Shown here: piece by piece, positions 1 to 12,873 of the stretch
How the letters are laid out: the number at the start of each line of letters is the position of its first letter
Numbering within the stretch: position 1 is the first letter of the stretch
Assembly (NCBI GenBank): GCA_036874045.1
Contig: JAZBRI010000008.1
Span: forward strand, 7,951,001-8,015,000
Origin: Cymodocea nodosa
Lineage: Eukaryota > Streptophyta > Magnoliopsida > Alismatales > Cymodoceaceae
DNA length: 64,000 nucleotides
Reading direction: 5' to 3'
Notes under the pieces: model-generated
What the model saw: only the letters and a program-made list of their open reading frames with translations
Told to the model about the DNA's origin: nothing
Database searches by the model: none
Made by a program: the position numbers and the translations under genes

Positions 1-301
1 TAGGTCTTTTATAATCTATATTTGAAATTTCATCAATTCATCCTACCATCTTATCAGACATAAAGTAGGATCATCATATTCATTATACCACATTCCTAAT
101 TGAATTTTATCATATTCTGTAGATGGTGGTTTAGCTATATCACTCGGTACAGGCAATATTTCTATAAAGTCATCATCATAACTATCTATGCTTACTATGT
201 ATAAATCAGATCTAAATGCAACTGATATATCTGACACTAAATATATATATCCATCAAGTATTACATGTATGTTGTTAATTAATGCTTTCTGTCCTAGATA
301 T
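1..301 (-). pseudogene. F-box-associated (FBA)-like domain remnant
   Basis: Read on the minus strand, one open frame runs from about 301 leftward. It has the flow of a plant F-box-associated domain: an ILDGYIYLVS-like strand, then SIDSYDDDFIEILPVP (the usual 'state of mind, formula, IPLP' strand), then a WYNEYDDPTLCL strand. A TAG interrupts it at the position where the second copy (40168-40659) has a Trp codon, and a second stop follows. The two copies are clearly homologous; this one keeps about 60 residues more at its N side, and the other keeps the C-terminal half. There is no F-box in view. The fragment ends abruptly at the edge of element A. The family assignment rests on strand pattern by eye, not on a search. 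An unknown retroelement 3' ORF is the alternative. Confidence 0.5.
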
Positions 302-3300
302 TGAAAGGATCGAATGGCACACTAGAGGGGGGTGAATAGTGTCCTAATAAAGTTTATTTTGCTTTTAAAAAATCGGAAGATGTTGACACTAATGAACCCT
401 GATTAATTGATTTTAGAATTAAAACTAGTAATGCAAAACGTAAAGAACACAAAGAGATTTATAGTGGTTCCCCAAACTAGGTAGTCCACTCCTCAAGGCC
501 ACAACCTCTAGAATTCCACTAAGTGCTTTTAAGGCTAAGCACAAACCTTAAACAAGTTTCTTTTGTAGGCTAAGCAACAATCTTACAGATGTTTTTAAAG
601 GCTAAACAAAAATCTCACACAAAGCACCAACTTTGTGTACTCATGACCCCAATCTTGAGCAAATGAAGTATCACACTTCACTCTCTTCACCAAGGCCCCA
701 ACCTTGTGAAGGTATACTTACAACACCCTTGTGAGTTAATGTTTTAACACAAAAGAGACAACAGCTTAAAACCAGGAGTCATAGACTCAAAATGAACACG
801 ACACACAAGACTAGATCTACTCTAATGAAGAGTTGACACAGAAGCTCTAAGGAGAATTCTTGATTGATCTGTAGCTGTTGATCTTCTAGACTTTGTTGCA
901 AACGAATCTTCAAAGTGTTTGTAGAATTACTAAGAAAATAATTTCTCCTTTCGAGTGTTGAAAAATTCTGTGTGTATATTTCAGTTTTTTGCAAAATCCT
1001 TTTCATTTTTCCTTCGAGATTTGCATAAGTGGAAAGAATTCTGAAATGGTCAAATGCCTTATGTAGGAATTCATTTTCGACAACCTTCAATCATAATAAA
1101 GTTGAGATTTGTGTTGAGGTTTTTTTTTTCCCCAAAATAATATCTTAAAACTCACAAAGGGACTAAAATGATAAAACATTAAACTCAAAACTCATTTTAA
1201 AATAACCGCAAGCGCATGGTGCAATTGTAATATACTCCAACGAGTACGGGTCGAATCCACAAGGATTTGGCTTTTACAAAATATTTCTAAGGTGCAAAAA
1301 TAATAATAATTACAGGTGATTCAAAATTTATCAAAAATTCACTCAATAGAGTATAAATTCCTCATTTCCATTCATAAAACACTAAATCACTACAGCACAG
1401 AATCTCAAAATTTAGTCAATTTCACACATGTCCTCCTCTCAGTATCTCAATGGTAAAATACAGTAAAAATATCATACTGAGTACTCATTGGATTAACTTT
1501 ACAACCCCACTAATTTCGTTACAAAATATGAAATAGGCAAGTGTCAGCAATGCTTTTCCTACAGGCGCATAGACTAGCAACTAACATCCCTGAATTGCGC
1601 ATAGTTGCTAAAAATGGTATAAGATTTTCAAATCTTCATGAAAGTCTACAAAATTAGCGTGCTTCGAAACTTAACTCGTTCCTCTAATATAGAAAATTTA
1701 CAAAGGTCGATTTCGTGTTGTAGATAAAAAGAATTCGAGTTCGGCACAGAAGCAAAAATTGGGCGAAAAATGCCAAGATGCGCCAAAAGCGACATCAACG
1801 AAATAAATTTGAAAACCTATACAAATTGATTGAAAAAATTCTAAAAACTATACAGGAGTAAAGTACACTCGGAGCTATACAAAATAGAATCAAAAACTAA
1901 AGCAAAACATCACTAAATCAGTGAGTTATGACTTAAACAAAATCGTCAAATTTACAGGATTCTACACCGACGATAAACAGTCACAAGTTAGCTTTGTTAG
2001 CATACAAATATTTACATATGTACAAGATTCAACCCAAATTTTCTTTCATTCATTCAAAAAAAATATAATATGCTACTGAAATTAAAGTTCTATGATTAAA
2101 CTATAGTGTAACGTTACAACTAAACCTAAAACTACCATTACCCTACTGAAATTACAAAGAACACAACTTAAAACAAGGAAATGAAAACCTAAAGAGCTAA
2201 ACCAATACAACCCTTTTTACCTTGAAGTGTAAACTTGTTTTAGAGAAAAATGGTGCATGAGATGTACTCTTAGCCATTCTCCTAGCCAAGAAATTCGTGG
2301 CTATCACCACACGAGTTCTCTTCTAGAAGCGGGAGGTCTTCAAACACCACCAAACACCAAGAAACAAGTAGTCGTCCACCTCAAGTCCACAACCCTTGCC
2401 TTTCTTCTACTAGGAATGATCCATGGAAGAAGGGAGACAGTTGCACGGATGGAAGTGTGCTCCAAACAGCACCCACAAGGTCTGGAAAGAGTGCCCTAGC
2501 CGTCCTCCTACTAGCAACCACCAAGAGAGGAGAAGAAGAGGTCGGCCAAACCTTGCAAACCTCCTCCTTGGAGCTTCACGAGAGGGGGGAGGACACCAAC
2601 ATCCACGAGGGCTTGAGGGAGGGTATGCAGCTAATGACTTCATGGGATTGAGAGGGCTGCCCAATGAGAGAGAGGACTAGAATGTTGGCCTTGCCTCTCC
2701 TTTTATAGAGGCTCCAAGTGGTGGAGCTTGATTTCCATCTTTGATCTTCAATCCAAGGGCCAAGATTTCTCCTATCTTGATTTGCTTTATTTTTCTTATT
2801 TTTCAACCTATAAAAATCAAGCAAATACATCAAAACACTAAAGAAATAAGATAAGATATATTCCTAAACATGGATACTTCAAAAGGGCCAAAAATCATAT
2901 TTTTCATTGAATTCTAGAAATACCCATGTACTTATTTAAATAATTAATCCTAAGTGCTAAAGTAAATTTAATCTACTTAATAAAATGCAATTGTATTGCC
3001 ACCAAGATGCAAATGTGTTTTCTTGAAATGCAAAATAACAAATAGAGTCTCATTTATGCATTACTTTCTTCATTTAAGCCCATAACTACATTATTTGCCT
3101 AAGATGCATTATAACTTAAATCTTCATTAAGCACTTATGAGTATATGACTTTAAGCACAAAAAATGAATCAATTAACTATATAAAATATGCATAAATTAT
3201 GACTCTACAATTTGCAATCAAAAGATATCTTGCCACAAAGATTAGTTAATTAATGATAGTTGCAGTTTCTGTAAAAGTAAAATCTTCGGAGACTTTTAGA

Positions 3301-4134
3301 AAATTGGAGACTTAGAAAGATAACCCGTCGAAACTCAAAAACATTTCGGATAGATAGAACTAACATTCCAAAAGACCACTTAAGTCATGTATTAAAATTG
3401 AAACACGTGTACTTCTGAAACTACGTTATAAAATATTAAAAATAAACTATCCGATAGAGTGGGCATGTTTCAGATACTTATAAAAGATAACTCTCCAATC
3501 CTTAAGTCATTTCGGATAGTTACATAGGTAACCTTTCGAAAAGTTACTTAAGTCAGAAATAATAGAAAACTCAACCATCCGAAGCTTAAAAACTGTTTTC
3601 GGATACTTACTGAAGATAACTCTCCGATTCTTAAGAGTTTTCGGATAGTTACATCGTAACCTTCTGAAAAGTCACTTAAGTCAAGCGATGAGAGACTGAC
3701 ATGTGTCCTTCAAAAGAAAGTAATCGAAAATATATTAAATCAAAGAAACAGCTAACTCTCCAAAATAAAAACCTTAACTATCTGAAACCGAAGGGATTTC
3801 GGAGACTTACCATAAAAATTATATCTAGACATAAAAATACTTAACTCATCGAAGATAAATACTTTTCGAATAGTTACTGATATAACTGTCTGAAATACTA
3901 AGAGGGAGAGGCTTAACCATCCGATTTGTCCTATTTTGTTCGGTGACTTATAAAATAACTCTCCAATCAATACACTGTAGACAAGATAACCTACCGAATC
4001 TAATTTAAAAGACTTTGAGAATAAAGCAGTTAGCCAAGATTCATGTAAATAAAAAGACATCTAAAATATGGTAGAAATAATGAAACCACACGTTTTTCAT
4101 CATCAAAATTAACTGATAAATAATTAAACTAACA
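302..4134 (-). repeat. 3' LTR of element A, split by a solo LTR
   Basis: Positions 302-1111 and 3215-4134 together match 12874-14606. The interruption at 1112-3209 is a separate insertion with a 5-bp duplication. The distal half (3270-4060) is dense in TTCGGATAGTTA and TAACTCTCCGA-type words in both orientations, so the strand can fold on itself. Confidence 0.92.
1112..3209 (-). mobile_element. Solo LTR (about 2.1 kb) inserted in A's 3' LTR
   Basis: The insert begins TGTTGAGG and ends CTCTACA (TG...CA) and is flanked by ATTTG at 1107-1111 and 3210-3214. The uninterrupted LTR copy at 13680-13690 reads through with only two transitions. No gag or pol is present. Near its left end (1205-1265) is a GCAAGCGCATGG...ACGGGTCGAATCCACA stretch of the kind found, in reverse, near the 3' end of Athila/Tat LTRs (compare 33913-33970), hence the minus orientation and the guess of a gypsy origin. 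A less AT-rich block at 2240-2720 gives overlapping short ORFs on both strands, which I do not believe are genes. Confidence 0.8.
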
Positions 4135-4148
4135 ATCTCCCCCTTTTT
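4135..4148 (-). other. Polypurine tract of element A
   Basis: On the minus strand AAAAAGGGGGAGAT abuts the TGTTAG start of the 3' LTR, where plus-strand DNA synthesis is primed. A second purine tract, AAAAAGGGGGAGAAT-like, lies about 30 bases further inside (about 4173-4186). Confidence 0.85.
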
Positions 4149-4326
4149 GATGATGACAAAATTGTAAACATATATATTCTCCCCCTTTTTCAGAATTAAA
4201 AAGTGGAGACAAATGATTGAAGGATACTTAGAGATAAATAAAATGTAATTTCATTGATTGAAGAGTAAGAACAATAGGGATACATAAAAAAATGAAAATT
4301 ACATCAAAGGAAAAAAAAAAAACAAT

Positions 4327-6472
4327 CTAAGGTGTAGTTGACTTTTTCTGTAACAGATTTTGAATTAAGTTATCCCTCTCCCTCAAAAGTTATTCTAAAT
4401 GAGCCACTTGATCCAACAACATTTGATTATGTTGAAGTAGAAGCTCATTTTGTTTTAGGAGGGTCGCAGAACTATCAACTGCTGTAAATGAAGCTGCTGG
4501 AGCTAGAGGAGGTGTTGTAGGAGGTGGAGTTTCTACAGAAGGAGGTATAGTAGGAGGTGGATTTTCTATAGAAGGAGAAGCTAAATTTTGAGTTGCAGAT
4601 GGTTGAAAATGAGGGGCAACTCAACTGGATCAGAAGATGACATTCTCTAAAGATCCTTAAGTTGCAGTACTCTTCTTTTAATAGATTTCAGAGGTTTGCC
4701 TGAAAAATCAATGTATTTGGCCATCAGATGATAAATAAAATCTCTATAGTACAGAAAACTTTGTAGATGAGAAATCTGAGCAATAATAACTTTTGCCTAG
4801 TTAACCTTGATACTAGCCATCACAGCATAAGTGGCTTGGTAAACTTTCCTTTCCAATTCATTTGCATGACCAATCTTCTAAAATACAGAGGTAGATAGAA
4901 TTGTGGCAATCATCCGAGTCAAACCATTAAGATCTACAGTCTTAACTAACTTGAATTTTTTTTCAGGAGTTTTTCCAATCAATTTATTCATTTCAGATTC
5001 CTACCACTCCAACTTTGATGGAGAAAGAGCAATATTGATACTAGTAGATGGTATTCCAAAAAGGTTCTCCATCAATCCTTATTGTTTGATTTTGTAGGTG
5101 CAAGAGTAAAAAATGTGGAAAAATCTCAAGGTTTGAGTAGAAAAGGGGAATTAGGTCTTCAAAAACAGATAACCCTAAGGGAGAAGAAATGAGACCTAAA
5201 AGCCCTTGATGAATAAGCAGACTATTAATTGAATCCATTCCTTTAAAATTTACTAGTCTGCTATAGATGATCTTCATGCCTTGATATTTATTGAAATAGA
5301 GATCCCTAGCTGTAGAAGATCTGAAATAATATACATCTTTAGGGATGTTTGAAGAAAAATTGAATTCAACCTCTAGATCTTCATCTACTAGAGGGTTTTC
5401 AAAAAGTGGAAGAGATTGAGGAGTAGAGACAAAACCTGAATCTTCATACAATCCTTGTATCACTATTTGAGTGTGAGGAGAAGGAATTGGATGAGATTCT
5501 ACATTAGATGAAGGAGGAGGTGTGAATTCTTCTCTATGTACAAGCAAGGATTGGGCAAAACTCGGATGAGAAGAAAGAGTAAGTGAATGAAGTGGATGGA
5601 AGGGGAGAGGAGACAACTGTATGCAAAATTGGACTAGCTGAGGAGATCAAATGAGAAGGACTAAGAACAAGTTGGTGTAGAGTTCCCATACATAACTTAG
5701 GAATTGGAGGATATGATCGGCCAGCCACATGCCTAAAATCAATTCCTTTCTAGGGAAAAAAGAATTCAAGTTTAGCCACTGATTTCTTCTTATTTGCCAT
5801 ATTAGAAAAATCATGAAAACAAGCAGGCTCTATAGGCTCTTGAATTTTAATTCCTGATTGCTCACTGAGTTAATGCAATAATGCATGATTTTTCCTCCTA
5901 ACTAGAGTATCTTGTAAATGTAGGGCCATATGCAATGCTCGTTTCTCAGATGACCTAGTATCCTCAGAAGTATTCAAAAATTGGCTAACATAAGCCTCAT
6001 AAACAGATTTAAATTGAGGTTCTAAGGAGTTCACTTTGACAATAAATATGTCTTCATCATCTGAAGAAGAATCCTTAGAAACCCTAGTATCAACACAATC
6101 TTTTTTACTACTCTGTGAAGCACGAGTAGAAGTGGTCTTCAGTTTCTTATGACCAGTAGAGGTTTTGGTGGATTTTCTCTTGAAAGTTCTCTGTTTGGAT
6201 TTTAGATGCTTTTGATGCTGAAAAGGAGTACTAACGGGACAAAATTTTCGAAGAAGAGACAGTTGCTTTTCCAAACATAGGAAACGTGTAACTATTTTTG
6301 AAGTGCCATAAATTGACTCAATATCGACAACTTCTTCTCCGATAGAAACAATTTGTTGAACTTTTCCAGGAGATAGGTCTACCATACCTTATTGGAGTTC
6401 TTGTTCCAATACAAGAATTTGTTGTTCTTGCTCTTGTTGAGAAAGACCAGAAAAATGTCCAGATGAAGCCAT
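4327..6472 (-). pseudogene. Element A 3' ORF ('env-like' position), degenerate
   Basis: This long reading region lies between pol and the 3' LTR, where Sireviruses carry an extra ORF. ATG at 6472 opens MASSGHFSGLSQQEQ; a TAA cuts it after about 28 codons. Next come a Lys/Ser-rich basic segment (frame 6385-5870), a Pro/Ser-rich stretch, a frameshift near 5610-5650, and a conserved globular block (5616-5041) with YSRLVNFKG, a QGLLGL helix and LFYSNLEI. The tail near 4330-4460 is Pro-rich, then a Leu/Gln coiled coil (LLKQNELLLQHNQMLLDQ), ending in TAG at 4327-4329. The block matches the 3' ORFs of B1, B2, B0 and D. I see no signal peptide or membrane span, so 'envelope' describes position only. 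Confidence 0.7.
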
Positions 6473-8002
6473 GAAGGAGAAGGTGTGAAAAAGGGATGAA
6501 GTAGACAAAGGATTTGAGAATCGGAAGGTTGAGACAAAGTGAGAAGATAACCCTCCGAAAGCATATAAAAATCGAAAAGTTCTAGAGATCGATGAGTTAG
6601 AGGCCTAACTTACCAAAAGAAAAGAATTTTTGGATAGTTACAGGATAACTGTCTGAAAAAGAGGTACAAAGGCCAAAAGATAGTAACTTGCCGAAACACA
6701 GGAATTTTCAAATAGTTACTGACTGAACTGTCCGAAAACCTACAAAAACAATATGCTAACTCTTCGAAAACTTCCAGCACCTATCTAGGTAAAGAAAAAA
6801 ATAACTCCTAAAAATATGCTGACTAAGAAAGGAAGAGATCTTAAAATTGAGAAAATTAGACATATGAAAAAGAATAAACTCCCCCTGAATTTTTGAATAA
6901 AAGAAATCAACAAAAAAAAAATTTGTTATGGTATTTGTATTTTTATAATGTTATTATTATTTTTTTATTTTTTTATTTTTTTAATTGTGTGAGAATTACT
7001 TAAATATTCAAGACTCCACAGTAAGATAAAGAACATATTTCACTTAGTATAAGAACTTGATCCTTTGGTTCACCTTATTAACCTTAAAAAAAAAAACAAT
7101 TTTCATAAACTTCAATGCTATAACTTAATGGTTTTAGAATAGAAAAATTTAGAATTATTTAATATGTTCTCTCCGATCAGTTTGAAATTTCCATGAAGCA
7201 ACCCCAAGGTATATTTTCCCTTAACAATGTCTGTTATGTAATTAACTAAGAAGAAAAGAAGATCTTTGAGAATTATGAAATGGTCAGTACTGCATAGCCA
7301 TAATCAAAGGTTTTTTTTTTTTTTTTAAGATTGGTTTTGGTTGCTCTTTGCAACAAACATTTCATTTTTTTTTTTTTTTTAACAATGGCAATCACTTTGA
7401 CAGTACTGAAAAATGAGAAAGTGTAGAAAGTTAAAAACATTTGGAAAAGGTCAGGTTAAATATCTTGAGTCTTATTGCTTCCAACCACTTTTCCTTGTTT
7501 TTCACCCTCACATATTAAATATCTCTAAATTTTCTAATCATGAAACATTCAATCTAGCAAATAGGAATACAATCACTGAATTAATTAAGGTAACTTGGCT
7601 ATTTTTCGGATTTAGATCTCCATTCTAAGTGTCATGTGGACATTATTCTATTTGTGGAGCAGAAACCTTCAATAATGTTGTGAGTTATTCTAAGTTGATT
7701 TTAATATAGATGTATGAAATCATTGTAATTTATAAACTCAGTAGAAAATCCCATGAAGAGTGTTTGTTGTTTTATTTTTGTTTTAAAGTTTGAAGAATAA
7801 TAATTTGTAAATATTCTCAAGAAATAACTCAAAATAAGAATTAGATAGAAATAGATTATCAAAATAACTTAATATAATCAAAACAGATAATAGAAAATGA
7901 GATGGTGAAGTAAATATAAAAGAAATAGAAGATAAAAGATAGTAGGTAAAGCTAAAAATCATTTAGGCAGCATATTCCTAAATCTCTTCTTAATTTGATA
8001 AA
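6473..8002. other. Spacer between A pol and 3' ORF
   Basis: No gene is visible in about 1.5 kb. Positions 6545-6790 carry several GGATAGTTAC and ACTGTCCGAAA-type words, the same family of motifs as A's own LTR. A pyrimidine run CTCCCCCT near 6870 is a purine tract on the sense strand. Long T runs lie at 7310-7325 and 7365-7380. Confidence 0.7.
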
Positions 8003-10990
8003 CTATTTTTCTTCAAGAGGCTTTGTAAAAATATCTGCCAATTGCTCATGAGTAGAAACAAAATTCAGCTTAATGTTATCCTTCATAACATTATCTCTTA
8101 AAAAATGGTGTCTTATCTCAATATGTTTTGCCCGAGAGTGCAACACAAGGTTCTTTGACAAACTTATTGCACTATTACTGTCACAATTAATAGGAGTTTT
8201 TCCATATGTGATTCCATAATCTTTCATAGTTTGTTTCATCCAAAGAATTTGTGCACAACATAAGGCAGCAGCAGCATATTCAGCTTTAGTAGTTGATAGG
8301 GCAACACAATTCTGCTTCTTACTGAACCAAGAAATTAATGAATTGCCAAACAATTGGCAAGTTCCACTAGTACTCTTTCTATCAGATTTGCATCCAACAT
8401 AATCAGCATCATTGTATCCAATTAGATCCAAACTGCTATCTTTGAAATACATTAAACCAAAATTTGAAGTTCCTTGTAAGTATTTCATTATCCTTTTAAC
8501 TGTAGATAGATGAGATTCTTTTGGTTGAGCTTGAAAACAAGCACAGACACAAACACTGAACATGATATTTGGTCTAGAAGTAGTTAAATAAAGAAGAGAA
8601 CCTATCATTCCTCTATATTTAGTAATATCAACAGTTGGTCTAGATTCATCTTTATCCAATTTAATTGATGAACTCATAGGAGTGCTTGAGGACTTGTTGT
8701 TACTCATTCCAAATTTTTCTAAAAGTTGCTTTGTATATTTCTCTTGATATACAAAAATTCCTTTTTCAACTTGTTTAATCTGTAATCTCAGAAAGAATGT
8801 CAACTCACCCATTAGACTCATCTCAAACTGATTTTTCATCTAATTTGCAAACTTATTACTTAAATTCTCATTAGTTGCTCCAAAAATGATACCATCTACA
8901 TAAATCTGAACAACTAACAAACCTAGATGATTTTTCTTAAAGAATAAGGTATTGTCAACCTTACCAATAGAAAAACCATTATCTAGTAGAAAGGATTTCA
9001 ACCTATCATACTAATCTCTCGGAGCTTGTTTCAAACCATACAAGGCCTTCTTCAGTTTGAAAACATGCTCTGGAAAATCAGCATCAGCAAAACCAGGTGG
9101 TTGCCTAACATAAACTTCTTCTTTAATGAAACCATTTAAAAATGCACTTTTAACATCCATTTGATAAAGTTTAAAATTCATATGAGCAGCAAAAGCTAGA
9201 AATATTCTAATTGATTCTAATCTAGCTACATGAGCAAAGGTTTCTTCAAAATCTATTCCCTCCTGCTGGTTATACCCTTGGGCTACAAGTCTAGCCTTAT
9301 TTCTAATTACATGCCCTGATTCATCAGATTTATTCTTAAATATCCATTTAGTGCCAATAATTGAATGACCTTAAGGTTTAGGAACTAAGTCCCAAACTTC
9401 ATTTCTTCTAAACTGATTAAGTTCTTCCTGCATGGCACTAATCCAAAATTCATCATTTAATGCCTCATCAATGTTTTTAGGTTCTATTACAGATAGAAAT
9501 GCATAACACCTAGAAACATTAATCTTAGATCTTGTTTGCACACCTATAGAAATATCACCAATAATAAACTCCTTAGCGTGTTGAGGCAAAAATTTATGAG
9601 TCAAAGGATTATCATTTCTTTCTTGACCCATGGTACTAGATTCTCCAATATTTGATTCATCACATTCATAATCTGAAGTATCAACAATTTCTTTTGAAGC
9701 ATTACTTGGCTCTTCATCAAAATTTACATGCATAGATTCTTCAACAACCAAAGAAATTTTGTTATAAATTCTATATGCTTTACTTCTTGAAGAATATCCT
9801 AAAAATATACCTTCATCAGATTTTGCTTCAAATTTATCTTTATTCTCTTTTGTATTCAGAATAAAACATTTAGATCCAAAAGCTTTAAAATAATGTACTT
9901 TAGGAATTCTTCCCATCCATAGCTCAAAAGGAGTCTTATTCATGTCTCTTCTTAGGGTTACTCTATTTAAAATATAACATGCAGTACTAACTACCTCAAC
10001 CTAAAAATAATAAGCAACCTTGTTTTCATTCAACATAATTCTAGCCATTTCTTGAAGAAATCTATTCTTTCTTTCTACAACTCCATTCTCAGAAGGGGCT
10101 TTAGGAAAGGCAAATCTATGCTCTATTCTTAGATCTTGGCAAAGTTTTTCTATATTTTCATTTTCAAATTCCCCTCCATGATCACTCTTAATTTTCTAAA
10201 CTTTCAATTGCTTTTCATTTTGAATCATATTCAGAAAAATTTTAAATTCCTCAAATACTTCACTCTTATGTCTTAGAAATATTACCCAAGTATATCTTGA
10301 AAAATCAACTAGAACAAATACATATATCTTACCACCTAAACTTTCTATTCTAGTAGGGCCAAATAAATTCATGTGAATTAATTCCAAAATTCTTCTAGAT
10401 ATAATTTGCTTTCCTGATTTAAAAGAACTCTTCTTCTATTTTCCCAATTCACATGCATCACAAATTTTATTCTTTTTAAATTTCAAATTGGGTAAACCAT
10501 CTACTAGGTTCTTCTTAGGTAACTTATCTAGCTGCTTCATATGAATATGACCTAGTCTACGATGCCATAACCATGCATTGTCTAAATTATTTGCAAACAA
10601 ACAGGAATCAATTGAAGAAACATCATCTGGTAAATTTAGAAAACATACATCATTTCTTCTATGAGCAGTAAATTTAACTTCATTAGAGTTTTCATCAATA
10701 ACAAAGCATTTCTTAGATTTAAACAAAACCATATAACCTTTATCTTCTAACTGAGTAATACTAATTAAATTATGCTCTAAATTTTCAACTAGTAAGACAT
10801 TATCTATAACCATTTTATCATTTACATAGACAGATTTGATACCAATAATCTTACCTTTTTGATCATTGCCAAATCTGACATTTCCTCCATCGATCTTCTT
10901 CAGGTCTTTTAGGACATATTTATCTCTAGTCATATGCTTTGAAGCACCACTATCCATCACCCATCGAGATCTTTTAGTTTTGACCTGCAA
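8003..10990 (-). pseudogene. Element A pol (PR-INT-RT-RNase H), catalytically dead
   Basis: All four pieces lie in a single frame broken by about six stops, most of them TAG. In order: protease with MDSGASKHM; GAG-pre-integrase with LWHRRLGHIHM and CDAC; integrase core; RT with [13 protein letters not shown] and LYGLKQAP; RNase H with NDADYVGCKSDRKS and HIEIRHHFLRD; end at ADIFTKPLEEK. Two active-site residues are lost. The first integrase Asp is Asn (MNLFGP instead of MDLFGP, codon 10367-10369), and the RT YVDD box reads YVDG (codon 8891-8893). Integrase D2 and E are present (SDHGGEF, NGVVERKNR). The pol frame overlaps the gag end by 17 bases in a different frame. Confidence 0.92.
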
Positions 10991-12821
10991 GGACAGTCAT
11001 AATCACATCCTTTGGTACCCATATTTTCTTAGGTCCATTTTTGTCAGTGGAGAATATTTGAAATCTATTTTGTTTTGAAATCCATGTGTTATTTCGATTA
11101 ACAGAATTTCTTTTTAACACATAGATAACTTTCTCTTTATTAATTGTTTTCAAATATCCATTTCCATAGTCCATTTTATAGCTGTTTGAAAAATTAACAG
11201 AAGCATATGTTTTTGATGGTTCATAGTTAAAACCTATACTAGTTCTATCACCAAAGACTTTATAACTATTAATAATATTTGTTAGTTTCTTATCTGCTTT
11301 AGTAAAAGGTCCTAGTTTAAATTTTAATCTACCAATTTCTTGTTCTAATTTTTCTATATCAGTATTAGAACTAGAATTTTCTACACAATGATTTTTAAGT
11401 TTTTCATTCAATTTTTTAGTTTCATCTTGTAGCCTTTTGTTTTCTAAAAATTTATCCTTCAGTTCTTTAATAAGTTTTGAATTATATTTTTCAAGTTTAG
11501 AAATTTTATCATGCATATCAGAATTATAAGCAACAAATTTATTCTTCTTTAATGTAGAATTTTCAATTTTTAATGTAGTAATTTCCTTTTCTAACTTACC
11601 AACAGTTTTATTACTATTTGATAATTTTCTTTCTAACATAGAATTTTCTAGACTAACATTTTTCAGTTCTTCCAATAATTCATTATAATCATCTTGATTT
11701 ATATCAGATACATCAGAATCATTATCAAAAATAATTTCCTCAGCTATATTAGAATCAGAATGTACCTCATTAGTGTTAGCCATAAAACAGACATTGGCTA
11801 GCTCTTCAGACTCGGACTTAGTTTGTGTACCATCAGTACTAGTACCCTCAGATACTTCAGATTCTGTAGAATCATCCCAAGTAACTTGGAATGCTTTCTT
11901 CTTTCCTTGATTAAATCTTTTCTGATGAAACTTCTGTTTTCCATGAGATTTCTTCTTGTCAAAATTCTTTCTTTCATCCTTCTTTTGATATGTGCATTGG
12001 CTCTGAAAATGCCCATATCTATTGTAGTTGAAGCATTTTGTAGCAGATTGCTTCCCTTTATCATGACTTTTTCCTTTCTTCTAGAATTTTCTAATAATAT
12101 ATGCCAATTCTTCTGGAAACTCATTAACAGGCTCCTCAGATGGTTGTTGAGCCTTCAGTGCAAGCTTCTTTTTCTTTTCAATCTTCCTTGAGGTTTCTCC
12201 TTCCTCTTCTTTCTAGTCTTTTAGTTGAGTCTCATAGGCTAACAGATTGCTAGTGAGATCTTCCAAAGTGAAAGTCCTCATATCCTTTGAATCTTGTAGG
12301 GAGATAGCCTTAGTTTTCCAATCTTTGTTTAGGCTTCTCAAGACTTTGATAATCTATTCTTTCATGGGAAATTCTTTCCCGAGATTCTTCAGTCCATTTA
12401 TGATCTCATTGAAATGAGATATGAGATCAGTGATACTCTCATTCTCTTTCATTTTGAAAATCTCATACTTTCTTAGTAGGATATTGATTTTTGTATACTT
12501 CACTTCATTTGTTCCCTCATAAGTAATTTCTAATGCATGCCAAGCTTCATGTGCAATAGAACAAGCTGAAATCTTGTTGTATATATCAGCAATGATTGCA
12601 CAAGTTAGTGCATTCATTCCTCTTGCGTCCATTTAAATTTTCTTCTCATCTTCATTATTCCACATGTCTTCAGGAACATCTAGAAGTTGTATTCCACAAA
12701 CCACTACTCTCTATACCTTCACATCCATAGATTTTAAAAAATTAGTCATTTTATTTTTCCAAAAGCCATAATTATTTCCATCAAAGAGTGGAGGTCGGTG
12801 TACATGCTAACCCTTTGCCAT
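10974..12821 (-). pseudogene. Element A gag, degenerate
   Basis: ATG at 12821 lies about 50 bases inside the PBS and opens a Copia gag: RPPLFDGNNYGFWKNKM, then HEAWHALEITYEGTNEVK (12632-12354), typical of the UBN2-type capsid domain. Several in-frame stops follow, the first at codon 5. The zinc knuckle near 12000-12035 reads CFNYNRYGHFQSQC: the second Cys is Tyr (codon 12024-12026), so zinc binding should fail. The C-terminal 269 residues (11783-10974) are a long Lys/Glu/Leu coiled coil and end in GPKKIWVPK, the usual Sirevirus gag C-terminus just before pol. Confidence 0.88.
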
Positions 12822-12856
12822 TGATCTCAGATTGATTAAATCTATTACAGAGATAA

Positions 12857-12871
12857 CCTGCTCTGATACCA
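12857..12871 (-). other. PBS of element A (initiator Met tRNA)
   Basis: The minus strand reads TGGTATCAGAGCAGG, two bases inside the 5' LTR. TGGTATCAGAGC is the classic plant copia PBS complementary to the 3' end of tRNA-iMet. Confidence 0.93.
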
Positions 12872-12873
12872 CT

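Noticed and set aside
2257..2833. Overlapping ORFs of 80-85 codons on both strands in a less AT-rich block
   Set aside because: They lie within the solo LTR, overlap on opposite strands, and their low-complexity, Pro/Arg/Ser-rich translations are unlike any family; compositional artefact.
4327..6472. Calling the 3' ORFs viral envelope genes
   Set aside because: No signal peptide, furin-type site or membrane segment seen in A, B1, B2, B0 or D; only the position is env-like.
7334..7360. Small GTTGC...GCAAC inverted repeat as a terminator or miRNA
   Set aside because: Short stem in AT-rich spacer next to T runs; no support beyond chance.
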